Part shown: one piece after another, positions 41,000 to 51,405 of the stretch
Layout of the letters: each line of letters starts with the position of its first letter
How positions within the stretch are numbered: position 1 is the first letter of the stretch
Assembly (NCBI GenBank): GCA_030068145.1
Contig: JAPJBO010000061.1
Location: forward strand, 414,502-478,501
DNA: 64,000 nucleotides
From: Diplonema papillatum
Taxonomy: Eukaryota; Euglenozoa; Diplonemea; Diplonemida; Diplonemidae
Direction of reading: 5' to 3'
Notes under the pieces: model-generated
Seen by the model: only the letters and a program-made list of their open reading frames with translations
Told to the model about the DNA's origin: nothing
Databases searched by the model: none
Made by a program: the position numbers and the translations under genes

Positions 41000-41760
41000 A
41001 TTCTGTTCACATGCACGCAAGATGGAATTCCTTCTGGGTCTTCGAACGTGTGGCCTCAACAACAAGAAAGCCGGGTGCAGGAGCCGTATACTACTTCGAG
41101 GGGAAGAAGCAATGGGAGATCGATCGAAGAGCGAGCTACCAACAACGTCGCGGAGTACACGGCTCTGGTCAAGGCACTACACCGACTGCAAGACCAGCCG
41201 GGGCTGAGCGGAGAGCTGGTTGTCCGGGGGCGAAGTCTTACGCAATGAAGAGCGCGATGCGATGACTGGTATCGTGCAGCACCGATCGCACGGGAAATGC
41301 ACGGCAACGTCCTGAAACCGCTCGGAGGTGGAAACGTGGCCTCAATAAAAGGCCACAGATGGCGACATTCGAAGTCGTGATGCGCGCCTACGAAGCCGCC
41401 GCGCGAGAGCAGACGGCAAGGAAGGCCAGCGAGAAGGTGCGAGCCGTGCCGCAGGCGGGGCTCCGCAAAGCCGCAACACTGAACGGCCCCATGCGCTACC
41501 CGTCAGCATGGGAGCATGGCGCAAGCAGGCCCGGTGGACGCACGAGGCCAGGCAGGAGAGACAGACTAACCGGAAGTCGAACACCAAAAACAGACCGGGG
41601 CGCTGGGACCGTGCGAAGTCGAAGAAGTCGAAGAATGAGTCTAAAAGCGATACTACAACACCAACACGGGAGCACAACCCGAAGGCAGCCAAGCAGACCT
41701 GTGAAGTAACGAAGCTCATCCGAGTGTCCGATGAAACCCCTCTAATCCTCCTCTAAGTCT
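41000..41760 (+). pseudogene. Degenerate copy 2 of the RNase H LINE
   Basis: Short frames on the plus strand match the 3' half of the 16.7-20.5 kb element: ATNNVAEYTALVKALHRLQ matches the RNase H Glu region, and RPQMATFEVVMRAYEAAA corresponds to RPQINNREAFEAVMRAF in the larger copy. The tail (KNRPGRWDRAKSKKSKNES, EHNPKAAKQTCEV) matches copy 3 at 47 kb. It ends at GTGAAGTAACGAAGCTC, the family's 3' signature. Frames change several times and the RNase H interior is deleted. Confidence 0.7.
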
Positions 41761-42462
41761 GCATCCTGGAAGACACCAAGTCCAAATTGGTCATTGTCCA
41801 GGTATTTGAACTACCTGGCTTCTCACTTTTCTGCGCCAGTCACTGACTGTGCTACCAGCAGGCACACACTTGAAGAAGCTATCAACCTCCTCTGTCCCCA
41901 GACACACGAACCTATGGACGAACTAAGCCGCTACCTCCAATCCGTGTTTTTTGCGGTTCGGCATAACTTCGAGGTAGCCATACAGGAGGAGATTCTGGTG
42001 GTGTTTCATCTCGCATTGACTCCAGAACGTTTCCACGCTGACCTGCACGTAGCAATCCCGTTGTCGCGAGCAGCTGCAGCACCGCAGAACGCATCCTGGA
42101 ATGCGTGACCAGCTACCTCCAGATTGCTTTCTTGTTGTTGTGATAAGGTCCTTTGACGGAGTGAGCCGATGCCTCTCTGCTCACCTTTAGAAGTGCTAAT
42201 AAGCCGTTCCAGAGACCTACAGGCCCCGAATGAGTGGCGAGCACGGGCTTTTTGCCACAGATTTGCCCTGAATGACAGTTAGAAAACTCCCGGGACCCCC
42301 CCCCCCATACACCCCTGCATGCAGGATAGTCCCTGCTTCGGCCGGCTCCGGCTGGCTCCGATAGCTCAGCTCCGGAGCCACCGCCCACACTGGGAATAGT
42401 TAACGAACTGCATCTCGTGCAAGAGTGTTTTTCCTTCAGGATCAAGAATCCTTCAGGGTCTG
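41761..42462. other. No supported gene
   Basis: A 104-codon plus frame (41794-42108) has no recognisable domain. A block at 42390-42440 (TAACGAACTGCATC, then GAGTGTTTTTCCTTCAGG) resembles one at about 15095-15150 (GTAAACGAATTGCATC, GAGAGTTTTTCCTTTGG), so it may be the end of a small dispersed element. Confidence 0.35.
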
Positions 42463-43179
42463 TTAAGTTTGCACAACAAGCAGCATAGCAGACCTTTCTC
42501 CGGGTGTCATGCGTCGATACCCTGTAGAAGCTGCGGTCGGCGGGGGTGGTTTCGGCTTGACTTTCCCCAATGAGGCGGATGTGTCAGCGATGCAAGTATC
42601 TGTCGACGGACTGCGGTCAGCTGCCGTCACGTCTGCGGTACGGTTCGCCCGGAAGTCTCCCGGCGTGCTCAGGTTTCCAAGTTCGTGCTCGTCAGAAGTG
42701 TTCTGCGCACACTCTAGATGTGGTAGGTTTTTAAGGATGGCCCTATTCGTCTCTAACGCGATTCCCAGTCGCGACTCGAGCGCTTGATAGAGGTCATTGC
42801 CCTGTACCCGTAATTCGATGATATTCGTGTTTCCTTCAACCAAGCTGAGCAGGTCCTTCCCGACGGCCTGCGTGCAAGCATTGTGCGAGATGTCAATACT
42901 TGTGATTCCCTTGTGATTGCGCGAGATGGCAACGAGTTCTCTCACAGCAACGTTGTCGAGGCCGTTGTGGCTTAAGTCCACAGTCTCGACGGTTCCATTT
43001 AACTGCAAAAGTTTCAGCACGGGCAAAACTCCGCGCGGTCCAAGGTAATTGTGCTCTAAGTTGAGAACTGTGAGGGGACGGAAGCTCGCTTTTGCCAACC
43101 GAGATACAACTGCGCTGTTTATGCGACAATTAGCTTCTTCGCATGCTGTTCGATACAACTTCTCGTAGCTGACGGACAT
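42463..43179 (-). CDS. Leucine-rich-repeat protein (RNase inhibitor type)
   Basis: A 238-codon ORF starting at the ATG at 43179 (MSVSYEKLYRTACEEANCRI). Four LRR units of the long RI/NLR-like type follow: LTVLNLEHNYLGPRGVLPVL, VETVDLSHNGLDNVAVREL, ITSIDISHNACTQAVGKDLL and IIELRVQGNDLYQALESRL. The C-terminal third (from about 165) is Ser/Thr/Asp-rich and then KPKPPPPTAAS, probably disordered. The N-terminal YEKLYxxAC-type start resembles axonemal LRR proteins of the TCTE1 kind, but the similarity is only general. LRRs mediate protein binding; partners are unknown. It stands alone, between LINE debris and an R1 repeat, and could be the last exon of a longer gene. Confidence 0.7.
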   Translation of the reverse strand: MSVSYEKLYRTACEEANCRINSAVVSRLAKASFRPLTVLNLEHNYLGPRGVLPVLKLLQLNGTVETVDLSHNGLDNVAVRELVAISRNHKGITSIDISHNACTQAVGKDLLSLVEGNTNIIELRVQGNDLYQALESRLGIALETNRAILKNLPHLECAQNTSDEHELGNLSTPGDFRANRTADVTAADRSPSTDTCIADTSASLGKVKPKPPPPTAASTGYRRMTPGERSAMLLVVQT

Positions 43180-43339
43180 CTTGGCCCACCCTGTCCAGGT
43201 CCTGTGTGAGTGAGGTTAGATGACAGGTAGCTCGGAAGCAGAGTGAGTGGGTCATTTTGTTCTCTCATGATGGGGTTGTACGTTAAACACTGGCGCGAGG
43301 TGTAGCCAGGCAGGGTACCAGGCCGGACGAGACTTTCCC

Positions 43340-43530
43340 CCCGTGGGTTTTCATTGGGAAGGGCGGGAATCGATTCCCTGGGTGGTGAAGTTTCTTCGCT
43401 GGTCTACGACACAGCACTTCTTCGACGAAATGTTGCTCTCCTTCAGCTCCGATGAGGAGATCCGTGAAAATTAGCCCCGGGGAACAGTACGTAAGTGCGT
43501 GGTTCGTGGGTCCTTAACAAGATGCAGTGC
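43340..43530 (-). repeat. Interspersed repeat R1 copy
   Basis: Contains GGGCGGGAATCGATTCCC, CGCTGGTCTACG, GATGAGGAGATCCGTGAAAA and CCCGGGGA in the family order. One unit. Confidence 0.65.
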
Positions 43531-43688
43531 ACCAGGCTATCTGCAGTCCATCCGTGACCACAAGGAAAAGCGAACCAAAACACCGCAACTACAGACCCAA
43601 GCCAAAAAGGTCGAACCTACCGGCGCAATTCTGTTCCCTCGTCGGATGCAAGAGGCGAAAAACCGGTCCTGCGGGCATTGACTCTGGA

Positions 43689-45208
43689 GGCAGCGCAAAC
43701 TGGAAAAAAAAGGAGCGGAAGTCGAACTCAGCCACCCACTTGCGGGACAGCACCGTACTCACGATGGTGGCGTAGCTGGGTAGGTCGCAGGGCGGCAAAG
43801 GCACGTGTGCCGTGGCCCGGTTGATTGACTCGCAGCTGAGGATGAACCGAAGCTGACCGGGGGCCCGTTTATCCACCGTAAACGCGCCGTGAAACCTGCG
43901 GGAAGAAGCCGCTTTGGGGACCGGCGCAGCGATGTTCAACGCGAGCACGCGCTCAACGCGCGGCCTCATTCGTGAGTTGCGCGGACCAGGGCCGGATGCG
44001 AACGAACCCGGTTTTAACATGCTTCCGATGAACTCGGAATCCAGTAACCATCGCATGTTGGTCCGGAGAGCGGGAAAATCGTGCAGGAGCGCTTCGTGAC
44101 TGAACGGCGGAGCCGTCGAAGCTATTTCACCTTCATAGGATGCCTTCGTTACGCGTTTTCCACTGCTGGCGTCCAACCAACCGTTGGCGTAGTCGTAACC
44201 CTGGAGGATCTTGTCCAGGTGGCGCGGCCACAATGGAGGCTTAGCGGGGCGGTCGTTCAGTCGGTTTTCTGCAGCGCAGCTGTACCCGGGACTGTCGGCT
44301 GCCAAAGGTGATGCGGCGTGTACAGCCGCGTCGTCCTGGGGTTGAGGTGACGACCTACGCACATCGCTGCTTGCTCTCCTTCCACAAAAGCCACCCAAGT
44401 CAGCGCGGCATGTCTGATCCTGTGTGAAGGAACCCCCAGCTCCTCTTGAAGGAAACTGTTGTAAGCCTGTCTTGACAGGTTGGGGAACACGAACGCCTTG
44501 GGGCCGCTGGCAGGGCGTTGGATGGTGATCCATTCCCAAAAAGGCGTCAGAAAAGCCCCGCTTCGTGGCAGTAAGAGACCCTGTCCTCGGGACGTCGGGT
44601 CGGTCTTCCCGCCGACAAACAGGATCATGACCTGTTGCTTGTCCACCGACCACATGTGGTCCAACCGGACCCGTTGCAGGTCCACGAACCGGCACGCCGT
44701 CGACCACTGGAACCGGAGGGCCATGGTATGCAAGCCGGGGCCTCGTGAGACCACCTGTAGGACCTCCTCTTTGGATGGGGTCCGCCCGGCATCGCGGGTA
44801 CGTCGGTCCTCGAACTGATCCATGGTCAGCCTGACCGAGCGCCGGTATGCGCTCATCCAGTTCACCCGAGACATCCGGAAGTAGGTCACGTACTGGAGAG
44901 CCGACTCGGCCTTGATCTCGCCAGCCGTCACCTTCCGATTCACCCACATCAGGAAGGCTTCCTCGTCGGATAACGTGGGGCGAAAGCGTCGGGCCTCCTC
45001 CGCGTATCTCTGAGCGCGGCTCACCACTGACAGCATGGCAGGGGTGCTCTTGTAGCACTTCTGCACGGCGAGGAGGAGTGCCTCCTGATCCCTTCGGAAC
45101 CGATCTTGATCGGGACACCCGAAGTCTTGTTTCCGAGGTAGTGACCTCTTTACCACCTCTGCCCACAAACCCGCGGTAGGCAGGCCTGCGGGACTCGCCG
45201 ACCCTCAC
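43689..45208 (-). pseudogene. YR-element RT ORF, copy 2, truncated
   Basis: Open across about 1.5 kb. The recognisable part starts at PLWPRHLDKILQGYDYANGW and reaches motif A (AEFDFRSFFFQFALPPE). Motifs B and C are absent; the frame runs on into unrelated sequence to 43589. As in copy 1, the N-terminal 300 codons lie over the YR gene in another frame without a stop. Confidence 0.75.
44257..45168 (-). CDS. Tyrosine recombinase of YR retroelement, copy 2
   Basis: A complete 303-codon ORF collinear with the copy 1 recombinase. The catalytic residues are conserved: STACRFVDLQ (Arg), VGGKTDPTS (Lys), SHRIRHAALT (HxxR), GRHLNPRTT (His) and RLYTP (Tyr). It has a few-residue longer N-terminus (MWAEVVKRSLPRKQDFG). 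Conservation in an element whose Gag is frameshifted and RT truncated suggests that decay is recent or that YR was kept longest. Confidence 0.85.
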   Translation of the reverse strand: MWAEVVKRSLPRKQDFGCPDQDRFRRDQEALLLAVQKCYKSTPAMLSVVSRAQRYAEEARRFRPTLSDEEAFLMWVNRKVTAGEIKAESALQYVTYFRMSRVNWMSAYRRSVRLTMDQFEDRRTRDAGRTPSKEEVLQVVSRGPGLHTMALRFQWSTACRFVDLQRVRLDHMWSVDKQQVMILFVGGKTDPTSRGQGLLLPRSGAFLTPFWEWITIQRPASGPKAFVFPNLSRQAYNSFLQEELGVPSHRIRHAALTWVAFVEGEQAAMCVGRHLNPRTTRLYTPHHLWQPTVPGTAALQKTD

Positions 45209-46074
45209 CTTCGAGGCCTCTTCAGGGAGGGCTCCTTCTTCTCCTCCTTGTTGTCTGCCTTTTTTGCCAGCTCGGCCATGGCCTTCTGGGCTTGGATCAA
45301 GGCCGCCTTCGTGAAGTCGGCATAGTCCATGGACCCGAAGCGAGTCTCCCAGGAAACCTGGAACTCAGTGCCGTTCGAGTGGAGGCATTTAAGGCGAAGG
45401 GCTTCGAGGCGGACCATGATCTGGTGCAAAACCTGGAGGACAGGCGGGGAGCTGTGTGCGCATCCTCCGCTCATGATCCAGGGAGCTTCCCGCATCGTGG
45501 GGGTGCTCTGGCACCAGATGGTACGTGTACCGTGCCTTAACCTCCGACAGAATCATCTGTCGTCCTTGTCCGCTCGCCAATCCTTCCAGCCAAGTAGTGA
45601 CTCGACGAGGATCCACCGCTTCGTAGTGACCGGTGCGGCTGGCACTGGAGCGAGCTGAGCCTGCATGGCAGACTGTGCAAACAATGCAAGAAAGGCAGTC
45701 TTGACTGGCCCCTCTTCGAGAGCAGCGAGCAGGGAGCATGGGTCCAAGCTCGGGGGGACAGCCGGATCGTGATCACGGGTCCCCCTCGCGTTCTGTTCTT
45801 CTTTTAGGCTGCTGCCGGCCTGGGACAGACCCAGCCGTCCTCGGAAGTGTTCGAGGAACAGGGGCGCGACCTCCTTCGGCAGGGATGCCTTCAGGCATGA
45901 CGGGAACCCCCGTTTGCCGCACCGGGCGCAGAAGGCACCCGAGTTGTGGGTCTTGCCACAGTCGACGCAGCAGTCCACGTCCTCGTCGGCGGCCTCCCAA
46001 CGGTCGGGGGCAAGGACGACATCGATGGGAGACCAGTCGACAGCCTTCAGGTCAATCGCCATCTGCACGAGCAA
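45205..46074 (-). pseudogene. Gag-like ORF of YR retroelement, copy 2, frameshifted
   Basis: Three frames are needed: 46074-45553 (start MAIDLKAVDWSPID; finger CCVDCG, CARCGK), about 45640-45500 (VDPRRVTTWLEGLASGQGRQ), and 45495-45205 (VLQVLHQIMVRLEALRL, ending EPSLKRPRR). The segments match copy 1 in order. A spacer in copy 1 between the finger and the helical region is shorter here, with the CPAC pair altered (SQAGSS), so the last Cys pair of the finger appears lost. Confidence 0.7.
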
Positions 46075-46912
46075 TATTTTTGTTTGTGCGATTTAACCTA
46101 CATGTGTTCTGGTTAAACCGCTGTCAACGTTCTTTTTAGCTGTAACAAATACTCCAGGGAAGCAGAAATTGGTTGTCGCAAAAAAACCCACCCGCGGGCA
46201 TTGACTCTGGTGAAAATTTCCATATTTTCCACCCCTTATTTCCGTTTCCACGATTTCCATTTCCACATGTGTCAACGTCCCGAACACTGCCACGTTCATA
46301 CCTTTTCGTCCTTGGCTCCATTTTTGGGGTGCATACTGAAAGATCTTGCTCAAAAGTCCTCAATCGAGGCTTAAAATCCAGTTTCAACACTTTTTTTTTC
46401 ACTTTTCTGAGCTTTGTTGGGTATGCTGGTTGAATTCTGAGTGGCTCAGAATGGCAGCCACCGGTGGCTGGTGGGCAGTGTGGCTTTTGTGTACACAAAA
46501 TTACACAAAGCATTACACAAAATTACACAAAAAATTACACAAAAATTACACAAGAATTACACAAAGGATTTCACAGTGTATTTGGGCTCGAAATCGCTTT
46601 CGGAACCTTTTCGCGACATTCCCGTCACATTTTGGCCTCAGCTTTGCCCCGTGAGTGAATTTGGATGTCTTTCGAGAAATTCACAGCTGGCAGACGAGTC
46701 TTCCCCACCACCACCACCACCACCACCACATCAGACTTTAGCCACCTCCTAGTCACGAACTTTCCTGCACGGCCAACCTTAATAAGGTCCTTATCGAGGC
46801 ATCGTTTCAAGGAGAATGGCTTGCACTGAATTTGCCTCACTGGCCGCGGTAGCCTATGTGCGTACTGAGTAGGTTCGGGTGTCAAGAAGAGTGAGAGTGT
46901 GAATCGACATCA

Positions 46913-47450
46913 ATGATGCCTCAGGACCCAGGCCGCAGGCGAGACCCAACGTGACTTCGTTGTTATCTACAAGAACGAACACTTCCGTGTGACTCTGAGT
47001 CAGAAAGGGGCTGGAAAGATCTTCTACCCGGGCCACCTCGTACGGCAGGTTCCGCCCACAGGAACTACTCATCGGAATGGCAACGCAAGCAGGCCCGATG
47101 GAAACACGAAGTGAAGCGCGAGAGACGGACTACAGAGACGGGACGCCAGCCGTGCCAAGGGAAGACCGGGCGTTGGGAATCGTCAATGATCGTGCGAAAC
47201 CGGAAGAAGTCCAAAAACGAAGCAGCATCGACATGGAAGCACAATCCAAGGACAGCCAAGCAGGCCTCCCAGGGCAGGGGAACCTACGGCGGTGAAGTAG
47301 CGAAGCTCACTCGAGCGACCGATGAAGTCCCTTGTCAATACCAACGACGGTAACACGCATGCACAATGCCGGATGCTAGCTTCTGTCAAGAGCATGCGTG
47401 GCACAGCCGTGTCTTAAAGGTGAGATGAGAGGCATTGGCTCACTCTGTCC
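46913..47450 (+). pseudogene. Degenerate copy 3 of the RNase H LINE, 3' end only
   Basis: The frame MKRERRTTETGRQPCQGKTG, then KNEAASTWKHNPRTAKQ matches the C-terminal tail of copy 2 (about 41560-41710). It ends at GGTGAAGTAGCGAAGCTC (about 47290-47307), the family signature. It lies inside the left arm of the foldback element: the right arm joins GACATCA directly to TTACTACTG, whereas here they are separated by this copy. Confidence 0.6.
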
Positions 47451-47659
47451 ATACCACTACTGTAGTTACTGGCTCACATGGTTGAAGGGAAACTCTTTTT
47501 GGTTCGACTCACGGTTCTGGGACCGTTGTCGCTTCATTGCGAAGGAATCCTGGGGGGACGTGGGCCCGGTCCGGGAGGGCAAGTTCTCAAGATCAGTCGC
47601 TGTTGTTGAAGATCCATTGATCGGGAAATCCTTCTTCAGAACCATGCGATTCAACTCGC

Positions 47660-47705
47660 GATACGTGATGCTCGTTCTCGGACCCGAGAACGAGCATCAC
47701 GTATC
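47660..47705. repeat. Perfect hairpin, 22-bp arms, 2-bp loop
   Basis: 47660-47681 (starts GATACGTGATGCTCG) and 47684-47705 are exact reverse complements with AC between. It interrupts the interior of the foldback element and resembles, in form, the templated insertion at 17599. Confidence 0.9.
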
Positions 47706-49309
47706 CAACACCCAGTTATGCTGAGACAGTGCGTGATGATCACTCGACCGATTCGGACACTTCAGTGTGAACACACAGCACGTCACTGCAAAAAGTTCGC
47801 TGCGTATACCAACCTACTCGGCTCTGCGCAGAGCACGAACATGAAGCCGCAGTGCCGCACGGAAACTGAGCACTGCCCCCCTTCGCCTTTTCGGATAGCG
47901 TGGCGAAAGCCGCAGTGCCACTCGAAGCTCGCAAGCAGCCGCCAGAACCTGAGCCCCGGCTGAAGGACACAGGCGAGCAACGAGTGCGTGTAAGTTACGT
48001 TAGTAATGTGTAGTAGGCACCGTTCGGAACAGCTGAAGGCCTAAACGGGAAAAGTCAGTGCCTGCATACGGACAAGCCAAGCAACCAACCTATCTTTCCC
48101 CCCAGGGCCCATACTACTTATGTAGTATCCGGAACAGCTCAGTGTGTGCACAGCACGTCGCTGCAGAAGTTCGCATCGAGTAGAAAATCACCCTCTACTC
48201 GCCTTCGCGCACAGCACGAACAATCGAAACAAGAACGTGACGTACCCCGCATAGCCGCTGTGCCACAACTCCCAGTGGCATGAACAGTCGCCGCGAACGA
48301 CTACGTCGGGATCTATAGATTGTCGGATCGAGACGGGCCGCCGTCGTTGCTCGAGCAAACACTGCCACTACTCGGAGACCTGGCGCTCCGCTCGGGCTGA
48401 GCGGGCTCCCGAGCGGCGTGCCTCGATCCTCCCGACATCTGCGGCGATAGTCTATCGCCGGCTTCGCAGTCACCTCTTTGCACGTGAAGTGTTGTGCTCA
48501 TCTCGTCATGATCAACTTCGTTGTCGTCGCTTCATTGCTCGCGCAGGTGCCGTTATTCCAACCTTCGCTCTCAATTCTGGTTCCCGCGCTTTTCTGCACC
48601 TTCTGGTCTTTCCGGTAGCCAGCACCACGTTCTCGCGCTTCACTCGATTCGGAGGTAATGCCGCCGGCGAGGCTCTTCGGTGCCACTTTCTCAGCGTTTA
48701 TTTGCCTTTAGGTAAACCCCGTTTTCTTCTTCGTTGAATGATAGCACGCCCCCACCGCGCACGATGATGCACCTTCCTGTCCAGGTCAACGGCTCCTCCG
48801 GATTTCGCCTGCAACTGCGATGCTCACTCGGTGCAGCTCCGGAACGTGGCGCCGACTCCGTCCCACCTGGCACGGGCGACCTCGAAGGCTGAGTAGCTTC
48901 GCAATGAAGCGACAACCTCAACGGCCCCGGAACCATGAGTCGAACCAAAAAGAGTTTCTTCGCCCCTTCAACCATGTGAGCCAGTAACTACAGTAGTAAT
49001 GATGTCGATTCACATTTGGACAGGTTGGCCGCGCACAAAGGTTCGCGACAAGGATGGTGGCTAACGCCTGGTGTGGTGGAAGACTCGTCTGCCAGCTGTC
49101 AAATTTCTCGACAGACTTTCAAATTCACTCACGGGGCAAAGCTGAGGCCAAAATGTGACGGGAAAGTCTCGAAAAAGGTTCCGAAAGCGATTTCGAGTCC
49201 CAATACACTGTGAAATCCTTTGTGTAATTTTTTGTGTAATTTTGTGGAATGCTTTGTGTAATGCTTTGTGTAATTTTGTGTAGACAAAAGCCAGAGAGAC
49301 ACAAGACAC

Positions 49310-50040
49310 ATGCATGAGTGATGGGGATGGGCTATGGTACAAGGGGGGGGGGGGATAACTGTGTGTGGGTGTCCAGTATCTGAGCCTTTCACACAAACCA
49401 GCCAGGTGGCGGTTGAGTGAGGTCAGGTGGAAGACCCGGGAGACATCTCTGGCTTCTTTCTTTCTCTGCCACTGGAACTTTGAGGGGGGGGAGTTGGTGG
49501 CATTTTTTTTTTTTTTTGAGTAAGCAACTACGGAAGACATGCAGGGGGCGAGAACTGCATTTACTTGTACGGGCAAGTCGTTCTTTTGTTCCTTTTGTCA
49601 AACTAGGAAAGAAGAAGGACGGACTCTTCCTGTGCATGGAGTAGAACTCCGACCGTGACTCATGCCACCATCGCCAGATAGTCGTTGTTAGGTTAGCTTA
49701 CCCTTAGGCTGCTAAACTGTCTGTCGGTAAAGATCGTCAGTCGAATCAGATTCGAACATCGTAGTGGCAGCGACAATCATCAATTCAATCTCTTAGTGTT
49801 ATGTAGAAGGACCACCAACGAAAAGTTGATGGAACGCAGGCTGGGAGGACATGTTGAGGGACTAGAACTTAGGTCAGCCAGATCAAGGGGTGTTGCCCAG
49901 AACTGAGTCTACAACGTAGGGGGAGAAGGAGCATTCAGACAGTACCAGATTGTGACCAATCCATTAACAGAATCCGTTTCGTGAGTACAAGCGGCGAACT
50001 AACAGTAATCCGATCACTGAGAACATTGTAAAATATCCAA
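49310..50040. other. No gene; duplicated LINE 3' end
   Basis: G and T homopolymer runs (49347-49353, 49503-49517) and short basic ORFs. At 49805-49845, GTAGAAGGACCACCAACGAAAAG, in parts GTAGAAGGA and CACCAACG, repeats the last codons of the neighbouring RNase H ORF (50053-50090), so a second 3' end of the ingi-like LINE, or a partial duplication, lies here. Confidence 0.5.
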
Positions 50041-51405
50041 TCACTGAGTAAGTTTGTAGAAGGATCCACCAACGTAAAGCTGATGGAAGCGCAGAATCAG
50101 GAGAGCGGTCAGGGGATACCTACCCAGTATGTCCCGCAAGGTCCATTTCTGCCTCGGCCAACGGAGAAGGTCGAGGTATCTGGCTGTGACCCGGCATTTT
50201 GTGAATAGGTGTTCGTAGGAGAAGCCGGAGCCACAAGCCCAGCAGTGCCCTTTATTGGATGCCGACAGTCCGGGGACAAATGTCTCAGCGCAGAGGTGCC
50301 CGCAGAAATCTTGCATTCTCAGGTGAACGCTTGGGGACTGGTTGACTCTAAGCAGCGAAACCGCTACCTGAGTGAGCCGATTCCACCGATTGTCCACGAG
50401 AGGTCGGTGACCACCAGTGCAACGGTAATGCGGATGAGACATGTAGTCCCGAGTGAGCACGGGGCAGTTGACCGCTTGTTTCAGCAGGTCGGAGGCAGCC
50501 CAGTAGTCGAGGACCTGTAGTGCCGTGTCCGAAGTGACGCCGCGCTTCGCAAGGTCGTCCGCCTTCTCGTTTCCAACCAAACCACAGTGTGCCGGGACCC
50601 ACATCACGTGCACACGAATATGGGGGAGGGAAGCGAGCACCCTCATCAGCCTCCAGTTGCGGCATAAAACGTGACGGGGGTTCTGCAGTCGCTGCACTTC
50701 AGACAAGGAGTCCGATAGCAGGTGTATGATTGTCACTTTGGCCGTGTTGAAAGGGACGGTCTGGAGTTGTAGCGCAGCACGGATGACCGCTTCGTGTTCG
50801 GCATGGCAGCTGGAGGCGCAACGGATCATCCGATAGGAGAGACCGCGGAGGAATCGACCAGACCTGTTGTAAAAGGCAACCCCAACGCCCCCTACCGCAC
50901 GCTTGCCGACACCAGTCATTGAGCCATCGGTGCAGATTGTGAGATCAGCAGGAGGGAGCGCACGGATCGCCCGGAGGGTATGATCGAGCTTGACCGCCTT
51001 GCTGTCGTTGATGGAAACAATGGAAGCCAAATCGAGGTGGATTCTGATGTCGGGTTTGGGCCCCCATGGTGGATACGGGGCATGTGAGCGGATGGCGGAC
51101 GGTTGATAATCTTCCGACCGGAGTGCGAGCAAGTAATCTGCATCCTTGGCCGCTTTCAGCCACCTGGTGGGTTGTTGGACGTTCCCTCCAGGGGAACGCA
51201 ACAGTTTCTGCCGCAGTCTGGCGGTCGCACGGAGAGCTTCCGACTTCCACGGCAGTAGTACCGCTTCAGCCAGCAGGGCGGCGCGCTTGGTGGAAACAGG
51301 GCAACCGGTGATCAAGGAAGCAGCCTTGTAGTGCAGTGTCTCAAACTGCGTTACGAGGTCGTCAGGAATGAGACAGCCCCAGACACCCAGCCCGTACCTG
51401 CCGCG
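50041..51405 (-). CDS. ingi/I-like LINE, RNase H and 3' region (5'-truncated)
   Basis: The ORF from 51315 (424 codons) is open upstream to about 51400, where the extra codons read RYGLGVWGCLIPDDL, then HYKAASLITGCPVST, the AWG and ITGCP blocks that close the RT region in ingi/I LINEs. RNase HI follows: LTICTDGSMTGVG (Asp), HAEHEAVIRAAL (Glu), LLSDSLSEVQ (Asp) and WVPAHCGLVGNEKADDLA (His, Asp), all catalytic residues present. A CCHC-like finger, CWACGSGFSYEHLFTKC, closes the protein. The RT catalytic part and everything 5' is missing, as expected of incomplete target-primed reverse transcription. It is a different clade from the 16.7-kb LINE, whose RNase H is of the RVT_3 type. Confidence 0.85.
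   Translation of the reverse strand, partial: RGRYGLGVWGCLIPDDLVTQFETLHYKAASLITGCPVSTKRAALLAEAVLLPWKSEALRATARLRQKLLRSPGGNVQQPTRWLKAAKDADYLLALRSEDYQPSAIRSHAPYPPWGPKPDIRIHLDLASIVSINDSKAVKLDHTLRAIRALPPADLTICTDGSMTGVGKRAVGGVGVAFYNRSGRFLRGLSYRMIRCASSCHAEHEAVIRAALQLQTVPFNTAKVTIIHLLSDSLSEVQRLQNPRHVLCRNWRLMRVLASLPHIRVHVMWVPAHCGLVGNEKADDLAKRGVTSDTALQVLDYWAASDLLKQAVNCPVLTRDYMSHPHYRCTGGHRPLVDNRWNRLTQVAVSLLRVNQSPSVHLRMQDFCGHLCAETFVPGLSASNKGHCWACGSGFSYEHLFTKCRVTARYLDLLRWPRQKWTLRDILGRYPLTALLILRFHQLYVGGSFYKLTQ

Larger units (their letters stand above)
43688..46193 (-). mobile_element. VIPER-like YR retroelement, copy 2, truncated in RT
   Basis: Homologous to copy 1 from the 5' leader (46188) through Gag, YR and the first part of RT. 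The RT match ends after FFFQFALPPE at about 43687. A 17-bp sequence, GCGGGCATTGACTCTGG, lies at both ends (43671-43687 and 46194-46210) in direct orientation, as if a truncated copy had been inserted with a target duplication or captured by end joining. Protein identity to copy 1 is high in YR and RT, lower in Gag. Confidence 0.75.
46470..49300. mobile_element. Foldback element with TIRs of about 0.35 kb
   Basis: The left arm is 46470-46715 plus 46890-46912 plus 47450-47560; the right arm is about 48895-49300 and is continuous. Matching stretches include TTACACAAAGCATTACAC, GGCAGACGAGTCTTCC, GAATCGACATCA and AACTCTTTTTGGTTCGACTC. The left arm is broken by a LINE copy. The interior (47560-48890) contains a hairpin at 47660, a direct duplication (CACAGCACGTC(A/G)CTGC, then GCACGAAC, at about 47775 and 48140) and short unidentified ORFs. 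No transposase is recognised. Confidence 0.65.
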
